From positions 2,976,001 through 3,040,000 of the forward strand of contig CAVRCG010000004.1 in NCBI GenBank assembly GCA_963719525.1: DNA of 64,000 bases, written 5' to 3'. Every line of letters starts with the position of its first letter. Within the stretch, counting starts at the first letter, position 1. A program made the position numbers and the translations under genes. This document shows positions 33,639 to 45,100 of the stretch, one piece after another. This stretch comes from Bernardetia sp963719525 (GTDB lineage Bacteria; Bacteroidota; Bacteroidia; Cytophagales; Bernardetiaceae). The notes under the pieces were generated by a model. It had not been told where the DNA came from and made no database searches. It was given only the letters and a program-made list of their open reading frames with translations.

Positions 33639-35087
33639 ATGAAATTTACCGATTTTTCGGACACCATCATAGCTCTTTCTACTCCTGCTGGTCGTGGTGC
33701 GATTGCGCTGGTTCGCCTTTCTGGAAAAGATGCTATTTTGCATACACAGACTTTCTTTAAAGGACTTAATTCTAAAAAGAATCTTTTAGAAGAGAAAACC
33801 CATACGGTTCACTTTGGTACAATTAGAAATCTTGAAAATGAAATTTTGGACGAAGTAGTCGTTACCATTTTTAAAGCTCCAAATTCATTTACAAAAGAAA
33901 ATGTAATTGAAATTTCTTGCCACGGTTCGCCTTTTATTGTAAAACGAATTGTTCAAAATTTTTTGGATAATTCGCCTGTTCGGTATGCAAAGGCTGGAGA
34001 GTTTACACAACGAGCTTTTTTGAATGGTCGTTTTGATTTGACACAAGCAGAAGCCGTTGCTGATTTGATTGCAGCAGACTCAGCAGCTTCGCATAAAGTA
34101 GCTATTTCTCAACTTCGTGGTGGTTTTTCTTCTCAAATAAAAGAACTTCGCCAGCAACTTCTTGATTTTGTTTCGTTGATAGAACTAGAATTAGATTTTG
34201 GTGAAGAAGATGTAGAATTTGCTGAGCGTTCGAAGCTGACAATCTTAGTAAATACTATTCAAACCGTGATTGAACAATTATTGAGTTCCTTTGAACTTGG
34301 AAATGCTATTAAAAATGGAGTTCCAACTGTTATTGCAGGGAAACCAAATGCAGGAAAATCTACACTTTTGAATGCCCTTCTGAATGAAGAGAAAGCTATC
34401 GTTTCAGAAATTGCAGGAACAACACGAGATTTTATAGAAGACGAAATAAGTATTGAAGGAATTGCGTTTCGTTTTATCGATACGGCAGGATTGCGCTATA
34501 CAGAAGATAAAGTAGAATCAATTGGAGTAGAACGAGCAAGGAAAAAAATGAGTGAAGCTTCTCTGATTTTGTATGTAATTGATTTAGCTGAATTATTTAA
34601 TCAAAATATAAGTGAAGAATTATTTTTTGAAGAAGTAAAGGAAATTGAAGAATTAGATATTAATACACTTTTTGTTTTGAATAAAGCTGATTTTTGGACA
34701 AAAATAGAGAAACAGATAGAAAATAAAACTGATTTTTCTTGGTTAAAACAATGGATAGAAAACTCAAATACCATTTTTACGCAAGCTAATGATACAACAG
34801 ATAAAGAAGATATTGAAAAATTGAAGACCAAAATCTTAGAAGTTATTCAAGCAGACAGTTTTAATTCAGGAGATACGCTTGTTACAAATACACGCCATTA
34901 CGAGAGTTTGAAAGGTGCAAATTTGGCTTTGAACGATGTTTCAAATGCTTTAGAAATGGGCTTTACAAGTGATTTGCTTTCTTTGGACTTGCGAACAGCT
35001 TTAGAACATTTGGGAGCAATCACAGGAGAAGTTTCCAACGATGAAATTTTAGGGAATATTTTTGGAAAGTTTTGCATTGGTAAATAG
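33639..35087 (+). CDS. mnmE: tRNA uridine-5-carboxymethylaminomethyl(34) synthesis GTPase
   Basis: A 482-residue MnmE/TrmE that with MnmG modifies U34 of tRNAs. N-terminal tetrahydrofolate-binding domain (IIALSTPAGRGAIALVRLSG, split: TPAGRGAIALVRLSG; GEFTQRAFLNGRFDLTQAEAV, split). The G domain has Walker A GKPNAGKST (about 234-242), DTAGLRYTEDKVE and NKAD. The C-terminus FCIGK carries the catalytic Cys. Length and start are normal for the family. No operon partner seen. Confidence 0.97.
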   Translation: MKFTDFSDTIIALSTPAGRGAIALVRLSGKDAILHTQTFFKGLNSKKNLLEEKTHTVHFGTIRNLENEILDEVVVTIFKAPNSFTKENVIEISCHGSPFIVKRIVQNFLDNSPVRYAKAGEFTQRAFLNGRFDLTQAEAVADLIAADSAASHKVAISQLRGGFSSQIKELRQQLLDFVSLIELELDFGEEDVEFAERSKLTILVNTIQTVIEQLLSSFELGNAIKNGVPTVIAGKPNAGKSTLLNALLNEEKAIVSEIAGTTRDFIEDEISIEGIAFRFIDTAGLRYTEDKVESIGVERARKKMSEASLILYVIDLAELFNQNISEELFFEEVKEIEELDINTLFVLNKADFWTKIEKQIENKTDFSWLKQWIENSNTIFTQANDTTDKEDIEKLKTKILEVIQADSFNSGDTLVTNTRHYESLKGANLALNDVSNALEMGFTSDLLSLDLRTALEHLGAITGEVSNDEILGNIFGKFCIGK

Positions 35088-35220
35088 TAAGTTCATTAGG
35101 AATTACGAATTAAAAATAACGGTTTCATACTAATTTTATTTCATTAGTATCGTTTGGAGAAGCGATATTTACACCGAAACTGTTTGAACTTTTCATTTTT
35201 AGTGTTTAATTTAGGGTATA

Positions 35221-35247
35221 GTAGGAAAAGACGTGTCTTTTCCCTAC
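35221..35247. terminator. possible terminator hairpin between mnmE and rlmF
   Basis: GTAGG-AAAAGAC-GT-GTCTTTT-C-CCTAC, between two convergent genes. The tail is not T-rich, so support is limited. Confidence 0.45.
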
Positions 35248-35296
35248 ATAATATCAAAGACTGAACGGAAAAATAAAAGTTTAAACATGTTTACCA

Positions 35297-36184
35297 TTAA
35301 AGTCTCCACGCTACAAACCTAGTTTTTTTGTTTCCGTGTTCCATATCTACTGTTTTGTGTTCTGCTTTTAGTTTGTCTAATTGCTTGTAAATGGCTTTTA
35401 GATTTCCACTTTTCGAAACGAGTGTAGTAAACCAGTTTACTTGATTTCTGAATTCTACACTTTGTTTTATCATTCGTTTTATAAAAAGTGCTTCGCCACC
35501 ATTGCACCAAAGTTCATTTGATTGTCCTCCAAAATTTAGCTTGTTTTTATTTCCCAAATTTTTTAAGTTTTTATTTTTGTTGAAAGCAGCCGAATTAGCC
35601 TCCTTCTCAGATGCATGAAAAGGAGGATTACAGATAGTGAAATCAAAATATTCATCTTCATTAATAATTCCTCTAAAGATATTTGCATTTGAGGCTTGAT
35701 GTCTAATCTCTATATTATTTTCTTTTGATTTATCCAAACTCTCCACATTCTTCTTTGCTGATTGAATAGCCATTTTATCAATATCTGTTCCTACCATTTT
35801 CCAATTAAATAATTGACTAGCAAGGATAGGATAAATACAATTTGCACCTACGCCAACATCAAGACCTCTTATAATCTTCTTAGATTTATTAATTTTATTA
35901 TCGTTTTCTACTAAATCTAATGCCAATAAATCCTTTAAATAATACAAATAATCAGCACGGCTAGGAATAGGAGGACATAAATAACCTTCTGGAATAGTCC
36001 AATTTTTAACGTTATGATGGTGCGCTAAAAGTGATTTGTTTAGTTCTAAAACAGCTTTTTCATCAGCAAAATCTAGTGTTTCTATTTTGTGTTGATTCAC
36101 AAAAACAAACTTCTCTAAATTTGGATTAGACTTTATAAGTGCTTCAAAGTTATAGAACGAATTATGTATGTTTTTTGGATGCAA
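35297..36184 (-). CDS. rlmF: 23S rRNA (adenine(1618)-N(6))-methyltransferase
   Basis: A 295-residue SAM-dependent methyltransferase that makes m6A1618 in 23S rRNA. Motifs: LHPKNIHNS-type start (MHPKNIHNSFYNFEALIK), WTIPEGYLCPPIPSRADYL (split), the SAM-binding DVGVGANCIYPIL, the catalytic NPPF in CNPPFHASEKEA, and C-terminal KKTRFVAWRL. Length fits. Stand-alone, convergent with mnmE. Confidence 0.95.
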   Translation of the reverse strand: MHPKNIHNSFYNFEALIKSNPNLEKFVFVNQHKIETLDFADEKAVLELNKSLLAHHHNVKNWTIPEGYLCPPIPSRADYLYYLKDLLALDLVENDNKINKSKKIIRGLDVGVGANCIYPILASQLFNWKMVGTDIDKMAIQSAKKNVESLDKSKENNIEIRHQASNANIFRGIINEDEYFDFTICNPPFHASEKEANSAAFNKNKNLKNLGNKNKLNFGGQSNELWCNGGEALFIKRMIKQSVEFRNQVNWFTTLVSKSGNLKAIYKQLDKLKAEHKTVDMEHGNKKTRFVAWRL

Positions 36185-36310
36185 AATATTTTTGTTTTCG
36201 AACAGAATTAAATATACGTAATTGTGATTTTTTTCAACTTACATGTGTTTGTAGTGTTACACCACAAACCTAAAAATGTATTTAAGCATCAATATTTTAC
36301 ATTGCTGTAA

Positions 36311-37810
36311 TTAAATCTCATATTCTTCCAAAAAAACAACACTTTTTATCATATCATCGTGCAGAACTCTATCTTTTTGTAAAGGCTCTACATACGTTCT
36401 ATAATCTGCCAAGAATTGTTCTAGCTTTTCTGATGTTTTGAGTGGTCTTCTAAATTCTATGGCTTGTGCTGCTGCCATTAATTCTATCGCTAAAACTCGT
36501 TTTACATTTTGTAAGATTTTGTAGAGTTTTGTAGCTGCATTTGCTCCCATACTGACATGGTCTTCTTGTCCTTTTGAAGAAATAATACTGTCCACACTTG
36601 CAGGAGTACAAAGTTGTTTGTTCTGACTGACAATCGAAGCTGCCGTATATTGCGCTATCATCATTCCAGAATGAAGTCCAGAATCACGAACCAAAAAAGG
36701 AGGCAAATTTCGTTCTCCAGCTAGTAATAAATAAGTTCTACGTTCCGAAATACTTCCCAATTCTGCAAGCGCAATCGCTGCAAAATCCAACGAAATAGCT
36801 AACGGCTGACCGTGAAAATTTCCACCAGAGAGAATTTTGTCTTCATCAGGAAAAACATTTGGATTATCAGTAACCGAATTAATCTCACACTCAAAAATAG
36901 AATTTATATAATTGAAAGCATCTTTACTTGCTCCCTGCACTTGTGGCATACAACGGAAAGAATACGGATCTTGAACATGTGCTTTTGGCTGTAGCATAAT
37001 TTCGCTTCCCTCCAAAAGTTCTCTAATATTCTTTGCTGTTTCGATTTGTCCTTTGTGTGGTCGGATATTGTGAGTAAGCTCGTTGAAAGGCTCATGACGG
37101 CACAAAAAAGCATCGGCTGAAAGCGCACCGATTGTATCAATCCATTTATTAAGGTTTTGAGATTCTGCTACACATACAACTCCATAGGCACTCATAAACT
37201 GCGTTCCGTTGAGCATTGCCAGACCTTCTTTTGCTTTTAAGCGTATCGGATTCCAGTTTTTTTGAGTAAGAATATCTTCCGTTTTATGCTTTTTATAAAT
37301 ACCATTTTCATCTTTTATATTGACTTCTCCCATTCCAATAATCGGAAGCGAAAGATGAGCTAAAGGAGCTAAATCGCCAGAAGCACCCAAAGAACCCAAC
37401 TCATAAACGACAGGCAAAATGTCTTCATTGTAAAAATCTACAAAACGCTAAACGGTCTGCAACTGAACGCCAGAATGTCCGTAAGAAAGCGATTGAATTT
37501 TGAGAAGTAACATCAATCGAACTATAAAAACAGGAACTTCATCGCCCATTCCACAAGCGTGTGACATAACTAAGTTTTCTTGTAATTCACTAATCTGCTC
37601 TCTAGGTATTTTGTAATTGCATAAATATCCAAAACCAGTATTTACACCATAAACGGCTTCTTCGCTCTGTGAAACGATATTTTCTAAATAGGCTTGTGCT
37701 TTTATTATTTGTGCTTTGCTCTGTTCTGAAAGCTCTATCTTTGTATGGTTTTTGGCAAGTTTATAAATTTCTTGAATAGAAATAGTTTGATTTGAAATCT
37801 GATGCAACAT
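36311..37810 (-). pseudogene. hutH: histidine ammonia-lyase, interrupted by one in-frame TAG
   Basis: HutH deaminates histidine to urocanate, the first step of histidine use. The N-terminal part starts at 37810 (MLHQISNQTISIQEIYKLAK) and shows GVNTGFGYLCNYKI, SHACGMGDEVPVF and SYGHSGVQLQTV; then TAG at about 37448-37450. The same frame goes on RFVDFYNEDILPVVYELGSLGASGDLAPLAHLSLP (split: RFVDFYNEDILPVVYE, GSLGASGDLAPLA), where ASG would form the MIO cofactor, to the end EFRRPLKTSEKLEQF. Relatives have Glu or Gln at the stop position, so one substitution explains the break. Other hut genes are not adjacent. Confidence 0.9.
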
Positions 37811-37879
37811 AAAGTGAAGTGATTTGGATGTGTGTTTTCTGACTTTACTACAAAAGTAAAAAAATTACACCAATTCTCT

Positions 37880-37912
37880 ACCGAACCGTTCCCTCAAAGG
37901 GAACGGTTCGGT
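37880..37912. repeat. perfect 15-bp-stem hairpin (ACCGAACCGTTCCCT)
   Basis: ACCGAACCGTTCCCT-CAA-AGGGAACGGTTCGGT lies between the ends of the ABC permease and hutH (same strand). It is GC-rich for this genome and has no T tail, so it is probably a dispersed repeat or mRNA-stabilising structure rather than a simple terminator. Confidence 0.85.
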
Positions 37913-37922
37913 CAATAACTTT

Positions 37923-39176
37923 TTAAACCGAACGCATCGCCTCGACAGGGTCAAGTTTTGCAGCTAAGATAGCAGGAATAATTCCAGCCACAATTCCGAT
38001 GATAGTAGCTACACTTACACCCAAAATCATATTTCTGACAGAAAGTGCAATCACAAAAGTATCACTAGAAAACAAAGATAACAGAGAAACCAGAATTAGT
38101 CCTCCAATTCCTCCAATAATACAAAGTAGAATTGCTTCTAACAAAAACTGCCATAAAATAAACGCTTTTTTTGCTCCTAATGCTTTCTGAACTCCAATAA
38201 GAGAAGTACGCTCTTTTACCGAAACAAACATAATATTAGCAATCCCAAAACCTCCTACCAAAATCGAAAAACTACCGATTACCCAACCTGCAAGCGTAAG
38301 AACAGCAATTACGCCATCTAAAAAAACGGCAAACTGTTCAGGACGATTAAGAGCAAAATTTTCTTCTTGTTTGGGTCTTAGCCCTCGTTTTATCCGTAAA
38401 AGTCCTATAATTTCTCCCTCTACATTTTGTAAATCTTTGTCGTCTTCAAATCCTTTTATGGAAATAGAAGGTTGAACGCCTGTTTTTCCTTCGGGAATCA
38501 TTTCGGTAAGCGTGTAATAAGGCATAATGGTAATATTATCATTGCTGGGAGCATCTAACAGGTTATCGCCTTGCTTTTTCAAAATTCCTATCACTCTAAA
38601 TTTTCTACCTTTCAACTTTATTACCTTATCAATTGCACTTTCTACATTCTGTTCTCCAAATAAATCTTGTGCAACTGTACTTCCCAGAATTACCACTTCT
38701 ACAGCTCTATCAACTTCAATTTGAGTAAAATAACGACCGTACTCTATGGGAATATCACTTACAATATTATGTTGAAATGTAATTCCTTGCACTACCAAAC
38801 CAGAAAGACTGTTTTTCTTGTATTTAGCTGTAAAACCAGAACGAATAGCAAAAACAGAAACGGCTTGCGCTTCGGTAAGATTTTTTTCTAAAAACTTAAA
38901 TTCTTCCATACTTGGGTCTGGACGGTTCATGTATTTCCACCACGGATAATCAGCAGCAAAAATCCAAGGCATTTTTTGTACATAAATTACGCTTTCTCCT
39001 AAAAATGACAAACTTCCTTTTATTCCTTTTTCTAAGGCATTAACAAAAGTAAGTACTCCAATAATCGCAAAAATACCAATTGTTACACCCAAAAGTGATA
39101 ATAATGTTCGTAATAAATTACTTTTTAGTGCGCCAAGTGCCATAGAAAGGCTTTCTAACCAGAGTGAGAAATTCAT
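37923..39176 (-). CDS. MacB/FtsX-type ABC transporter permease
   Basis: A 417-residue permease with the MacB layout: one N-terminal helix (LLSLLGVTIGIFAIIGVLTF), a large periplasmic domain (about 45-290) and three C-terminal helices (AGWVIGSFSILVGGFGIANIM (split), FLLEAILLCIIGGIGGLIL, ILGVSVATIIGIVAGIIPAIL), ending AKLDPVEAMRSV. The start MNFSLWLESLSMALGAL (ATG 39176) is chosen over an upstream in-frame Met. Family members export macrolides, lipoproteins or drive other ATP-linked envelope changes. Its ATPase partner is not visible here. Confidence 0.85.
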   Translation of the reverse strand: MNFSLWLESLSMALGALKSNLLRTLLSLLGVTIGIFAIIGVLTFVNALEKGIKGSLSFLGESVIYVQKMPWIFAADYPWWKYMNRPDPSMEEFKFLEKNLTEAQAVSVFAIRSGFTAKYKKNSLSGLVVQGITFQHNIVSDIPIEYGRYFTQIEVDRAVEVVILGSTVAQDLFGEQNVESAIDKVIKLKGRKFRVIGILKKQGDNLLDAPSNDNITIMPYYTLTEMIPEGKTGVQPSISIKGFEDDKDLQNVEGEIIGLLRIKRGLRPKQEENFALNRPEQFAVFLDGVIAVLTLAGWVIGSFSILVGGFGIANIMFVSVKERTSLIGVQKALGAKKAFILWQFLLEAILLCIIGGIGGLILVSLLSLFSSDTFVIALSVRNMILGVSVATIIGIVAGIIPAILAAKLDPVEAMRSV

Positions 39177-39546
39177 AAATCGTTTTTTGTTATACCTCAA
39201 AAGGTAGAGTACAAATACATTCTCACTCTAAAGAGTGAGCTACAGAACTACATAAGTAGTTTTTGTAATGGCTTTATTACAGTTTATACTTACAAATTGT
39301 TTATTGTTCTAGCTAACATTATTTTATATAATTAAATTTGTAACTTTGTACCTTCAACCACAAGAAGATAAATGATCTTAATGAAATAAATCTGCTTTTA
39401 TTTGGAATGAATAATGTTAAATGTAAGAAAATACAATAACGACAGATTCTGAATATTAATAAAAATTTGTTTGCTAACATAATAACTGCAAAAAGAGAAT
39501 TTATGATAAAGAATTCCTTTTATAGCCTTACTTTATTTTAATTTTA
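39177..39546. other. intergenic region before the giant T9SS gene
   Basis: 370 bases, divergent. A TAACTTTG box at 39341-39348 fits the -7 consensus. Nothing else recognised. Confidence 0.5.
39341..39348 (+). promoter_or_regulatory. possible -7 box (TAACTTTG) for the T9SS gene
   Basis: Fits TAnnTTTG, about 200 bases before the ATG at 39547. No clear -33. Confidence 0.3.
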
Positions 39547-40015
39547 ATGAAACATATTTCTATACCACCTTTGAATACTATCAAAACCTCATTTTTTTTC
39601 ACTTCTTTACTGCTCCTTATTTTATTCTTTGCAGGACTAAGTAAACAAACAGTAAATGCCCAAGCCTTCCGTACTACGTGGATAACTACAGACGGAACAA
39701 TTACTATACCCACTAATGGAGGGGGATACAACTATGACATTTCTTGGACAAACCTAACTAATGCAGGGGTAGGAAATGGTTCTGCAATAGCACGAACAGG
39801 ACGTTATACTATTAATGGCTTAACAAATGGCGATACATATGAAATAGCTATTGAAGGAGATTTTCCTCATTTTTATACGGGACTTGCTAATTCAGAAAGC
39901 ACAAAGTTAAGAACCATAGAAGAATGGGGAGATATAGCTTGGAGAAGTATGCAATATGCTTTTAATCGCTGTTCAAACCTTACTTATACTGCTACTGATA
40001 ATCCTAATCTTACTA

Positions 40016-41369
40016 GTACAATAAGTCTTAAATTTAAGTATCTTTGTCTTTAGCTTACCAACTACCTATCCTTATGCCTATTTTAGAAATAAACGAAAAA
40101 GAACATGAACTTCTCCAACAGATAAGCAAAAGCCAAAAGTTATCTGTTCGGCTTGTTAAGCGAGCTACTCTTTTGTGTTCCTTTCACCTTCATAAGCGTT
40201 ATTCAGAAACGAGTTCCTCCTTACAAGTATCTATAAATTTTGCACGCCAATGGGTTAGCACTTGGAATAAAACTGCTCTCATTCGTCAAAATTTATATTC
40301 AGCTTATATTCAAGGAGAATTGAAAGAATTTGAATACCGTAAAGAATTACTATCTATTTTATCAGATAAGCCTCGTAGTGGTTCGCCTCGTAAATTCACA
40401 GAATCAGAGCGCAGTCAAATTGTTGCTTTGGCACTCCAAAACCCCTCTGATTTAGACTTGCCTTTTACGCATTGGAGTCAAGAATTACTAAAAACGGAAG
40501 TGATAAAACGAAATATTGTTGCAAGTATAAGTCAACGGCAAATCTGCCGAATTTTAAAAAAATCAGCGTTTATCTCCTCATAAATCATCCTATTGGGAAT
40601 ACCCAAACATAGATAATTGGGAAGATTTTACCCACCGTGTAGAAAGTATTTGTGAGTTGAATGCAAGGGCTGAGGAGTTGTATGAATCAGGTATTCATCT
40701 TATCAGCACAGATGAAAAAACAGGAATGCAAGCCTTAGAACGTCAACATCCAACGATGCCACTCAAAGAAGGAGTGTGTGAAAAACGTGAATTTAACTAT
40801 GTGCGACATGGTACACAAGTTTTGACTGCAAATCTTGAAATAGCAACAGGAAAAAGTATCTCTCCTACAGTAGCCGATACACGCAAAGAAGAAGATTTTG
40901 CAACACATATTGAAAATACAATAGCCACAGATCAAACAGGAGAGTGGATATTTATTGTTGACCAACTTAATACACACAAATCAGAAACGTTAGTGAGGCT
41001 GGTAGCAAAATCTATTGAAGACGAGCAAGATTTAGGAGTAAAAGGTAAAAGTGGTATTTTGAAAAATCAAAAGACAAGAATGGCATATTTAGAAAACAAA
41101 AAACATAGAATTCGTTTTGTCTTTACACCTAAACACTGTTCTTGGCTCAATCTAATAGAATGCTTTTTCTCTGGGTTTGCTAAACGAGTAATTCACAGGG
41201 GAAATTTTTTATCTACACAAGATTTAAAAAATAAAATTCTAAAGTATATGGAGTATTACAACGAAAATTTAGCAAATAAATTTAACTGGACAGTAGCTTC
41301 AAATGAAGATATCAAAAAAATGATACAAAAGGTAAAAAGATACGTGATTAAATTTATGGCTTGATGTAC
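40016..41369 (+). mobile_element. IS630-family insertion sequence, 1354 bp
   Basis: The ends are imperfect inverted repeats, left GTACAATAAGTCTTAAATTT, right (reverse complement) GTACATCAAGCCATAAATTT, with most of 21 positions matching. TA is duplicated on both sides (40014-40015 and 41370-41371), within CTAG, the known target preference of IS630. Insertion plus one TA is 1356 bp, a multiple of three. It carries one transposase in two frames. Confidence 0.92.
40074..41364 (+). CDS. IS630-family transposase, two frames joined by slippage or broken at A7
   Basis: The first frame (40074-40583) begins MPILEINEKEHELLQQISKS and holds HTH parts (SLQVSINFARQWVSTW) and SPRKFTESERSQIVALAL. The second frame (open before 40657, to 41364) has the DDE core: LISTDEKTGMQAL (first Asp), FIVDQLNTHKSETL (second Asp) and HCSWLNLIECFFSGFAKRVI (Glu in LIE). 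In ATTTTAAAAAAATCAGCG (about 40550-40565) a run of seven A's lies where six would fuse them: ..ILKNQRLSPHKSSYW. Transcriptional or ribosomal slippage on A7 is used by some IS transposases, so the element may still be active. Confidence 0.85.
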
Positions 41370-41382
41370 TAGAGTAACAGAT

Positions 41383-42165
41383 ATGTCATATATGTTTAAG
41401 AGCTGTATTCTTTTTGATGGAAACATTGGTGGATGGAACACGAGTGCAGTAACGAATATGAACAGTATGTTTTATAGTGCTTCTTCTTTCAATCAAGATA
41501 TTGGTGGATGGAATACAAGTGCAGTAACGAATATGAACAGTATGTTTAGTTTTGCAAGGTCTTTCAATCAAGATATTGGGCGATGGAATACAAGTGCAGT
41601 AACAGATATGAGTAACATGTTTCAAATTGCTAATTCTTTTAACCAAGATATAGGTGGGTGGGATACAGGTGCAGTAACAGATATGAGTAACATGTTTGGT
41701 CTTGCCACTTCCTTTAATCAAGATATAGGTCGATGGAATACAAGTGCAGTAACAGATATGAGTAGCATGTTTGGTAATGCTACTTCCTTTAACCAAAATA
41801 TAGGTGGGTGGAATACAAGCGCAGTAACGAATATGAGTAACATGTTTGGTGCTACTTCCTTTAACCAAGATATAGGTGGGTGGGATACAGGTGCAGTAAC
41901 GGATATGGGTAGCATGTTTGGTCTTGCACCATCTTTTAATCAGGATATTAGTGGATGGAACACAAGTGCAGTAACGGATATGAGCCACATGTTTCATAGT
42001 GCTACTTCTTTTAATCAAAATATTAGTGGATGGAACACAAGTGCAGTAACGAATATGATCGCCATGTTTGATGGTGCTACTTCCTTTAACCAAAATATAG
42101 GAGGGTGGGATATAACAGCAGTTACTACTATGAATTTTATGTTGGACAACTCAGCTCTAAGTGTG
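41383..42165 (+). repeat. 75-bp coding repeats, ten units (BspA-like/DUF285)
   Basis: Ten units of about 75 bp encode WNTSAVTNMNSMFxxAxSFNQDIGG variants; one is 72 bp. Nucleotide similarity between units is high, so expansion or contraction is likely. Confidence 0.9.
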
Positions 42166-45100
42166 GCTAATTATGATGCAACTCTAATAGGTTGGGAAGC
42201 ACAAAATGTACAACCAAATATAAACTTGGGAGCAATAAACCTAAACTACTGTAATGCTGTAACAGAAAGAAACAGACTTATTTCTGCACCAAATAATTGG
42301 ACAATTGGAGGTGATGCACTTTTGTGTCCTTCTGGAGCAGAGATAAACCTAGTAGGAAATGGAAATACTATCTTTAGTGGAACTTTATCTACAAGTATAA
42401 CTAATAATACCAATTTCGGAGATGTGATAGGATGTTTAAACGCTACTTTAGTAACTAGTTTCACTATTCAAAATACAGGTAATGCTGTATTGAATATTAC
42501 TGGAATTACTAGCACAGGAACGAATGCAACTGATTTTGTGATAAGTTCTGTTCCTACAACTGTAACAGCAGGAGGTAGTGCAACATTTACAGTTACCTTT
42601 AGTCCTTCTGGGGTAGGAAACAGAGAAGCTATAATCGAAATTTTAAACAGTGATGCTGATGAAGGAATATATACCTTTCGTGTAAATGGAAATGGATTAG
42701 CAGAAACTCAAAACCCAACAATTATCCCTCCTGCAACAATTACAGCTAATACTGACTTAGGACTTTGTACAGCTTCAGTAATTCTAGGAACGCCTAATGC
42801 AACTGATAATTGTGGTATGCCAACTGTTACAAATGATGCTCCTGCTTCCTTTCCTATTGGAAATACTACCGTAATTTGGACAGCAACAGATGATTCAGGA
42901 AATACAGCTTCGGCTACACAAATTGTAACAGTTACAGACAATGAAAATCCAACTATTACAGTTCCTGCAACCATTACAGCTAATACAGACATAGGACTTT
43001 GTACAGCTTCTGGGTTTTTGGCAACGCCTACTGCAACTGATAATTGTGGTATTCCAACTATCACTAATGATGCTCCTGCTTTTTTTCCTATTGGAAACAC
43101 TACCATAACTTGGACAGCAACTGATGGAGCAGGAAACACATCTTCAGCTACACAAATTGTTACAGTTAGAGATAGCCAAAACCCAACAATTACAGCACCA
43201 CCTAATATAACTGTTAATTGTCCTGCTGATTTAGTTTTAGGAACTCCTACAACATCAGATGATTGTGGTGTTATAACTGTAACTAATAATGCACCAACTG
43301 TTTTTCCATCAGGAACAACTACCGTAACTTGGACTGCAACAGATAATTCAGGAAATGTAGCCACAGCAACACAATCTGTGACTATTTTGGACACAGTCAA
43401 TCCAACAATGGCAAATCCTGTTTCTGTAAACCTGTTTGTAGATACAGGTTGTAGAGTTACAAATAACCTCGTAGCACCAACAACAAATGATAACTGTGCG
43501 ATTGCAAGTGTTACAAGTAATGCTCCAGCCAACTTTCCAGTAGGTACAACAATCGTAACGTGGATAGCAGTTGATGAAGCAGGAAATACTGTAACCAAAA
43601 CACAAACCGTAAATGTAGCTCGTGATCCAGCCTTTGTAGGAGTAACTATTTCATCACTTGATACAGTAATTTGTGTCAATGAAACAACTACTTTCAAAGC
43701 AGAAGGAGCAACAAGTTATGTTTTTTATAAAAATGGTGTAGCAGTAACTTCTCCAAGTTCGGTAAACGAATATACACCTCCAGTTGGCACTTTACAAAAT
43801 GGCGATCAAATTTGGGTTATTGGAGGAGCAAATAATGGTTGTCCTAATAAAAGTCGTGTTATGACTGTTATCGTAAATCCTCTTCCTGTTGTAGATTTGG
43901 GAGTAGATAAATATAAATGTAAAACCGATACAGCCAGACTTACTGCGCCAGAAGGAGATTTTATTTATGATTGGAAAAAAATAAGTCCAACAGGAACAGT
44001 AATTTCAGTTGGAAATGGAAGAAGAACACTTTTAACTTTAGATACAGGAACTTATTTTATACGTTTGGAAAATACGCTTACAGGCTGCTCAACAACAAGT
44101 AACCGAGTAAAAGTCTTTAATTTTGATGATGAAGTAGTTGTAGATTTAGGTCAAGACAAAACGGTTTGTTCTCCCTTAGATTTGCCGTACAGACTGGTGG
44201 GAAGTGATTTATCGCACCTTGCAGGAACTACTTATAAGTGGTACGTAGCAGGCGAAAATACAATTATTGGTTCAGATTCTATCCTTGATATTACAGCAGA
44301 AAACACATATAGTCTTGTCGTTGAAGACCCAAGAGGATGTAAAATAAGTGATACCGTTCGTATTAATTTTGCACCTACTCCTACTTTCGTTATAAAAGGA
44401 CACGAAAATCCAACTTGTTCTGCTTTTGATACAGTAAAAATTGAGAGAAGTAATGTAAGAAATATGACTATTAATTGGTTTGGAAATGGAATTGTATCGC
44501 TTTCTGATTCTAATAAAACGGTTATTGTAAACAAAAGTGGAGTTTATACAGCAATCGTAACAGATAATTCTACACCTGCAAAGTGTTCTTATTCTCAATC
44601 TGTTGAAGTTTTTGTCCGTCCGAATATTGATTTAGGAATAACGGCAACAAACGATACGTTGCGACTTTGTCAAGGCGATTCGTTAGTCTTGAATGCTTTC
44701 CGACCAGAACACAATGATAATTTTACCTATCAATGGCGAGTAATTGAAACCAATCAAACCGTTTCTACCAACTCAAAAATTGCTATCAAGCAGTCTATGG
44801 TAGATAATTTTGTTTCAAATCGTTTTGAGGTAAAAGTAACTGACCCAAATCTTACAGGAGGAGGAAATTGTACTGTTTTAGATACAATTAATGTACGTTT
44901 TGATAGAAAATCAGGCGTTCAGATTGATTCTACTTTTATCAAAACGCTGTGTTTAGGACAAACTCAAACGTTAAGAGCCGTTGGTGCAGATTCGTATGTA
45001 TGGAGCAATGGAGCGACAACTCAAAGCATTAAAATCACGCCAACCGAAGCAGGTTTTTATACTTTTAGTGTTAATGGAATTTTTAGAAATCTTAATTTAT

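Noticed and set aside
41383..42165. Repeat block as CRISPR or satellite DNA
   Set aside because: It is in frame and encodes BspA-like repeats inside a secreted protein.
41386..43697. Long open frames on the minus strand opposite the T9SS gene
   Set aside because: They are mirror images of the repeat-rich coding strand (BspA and HYR repeats) and have no independent support.
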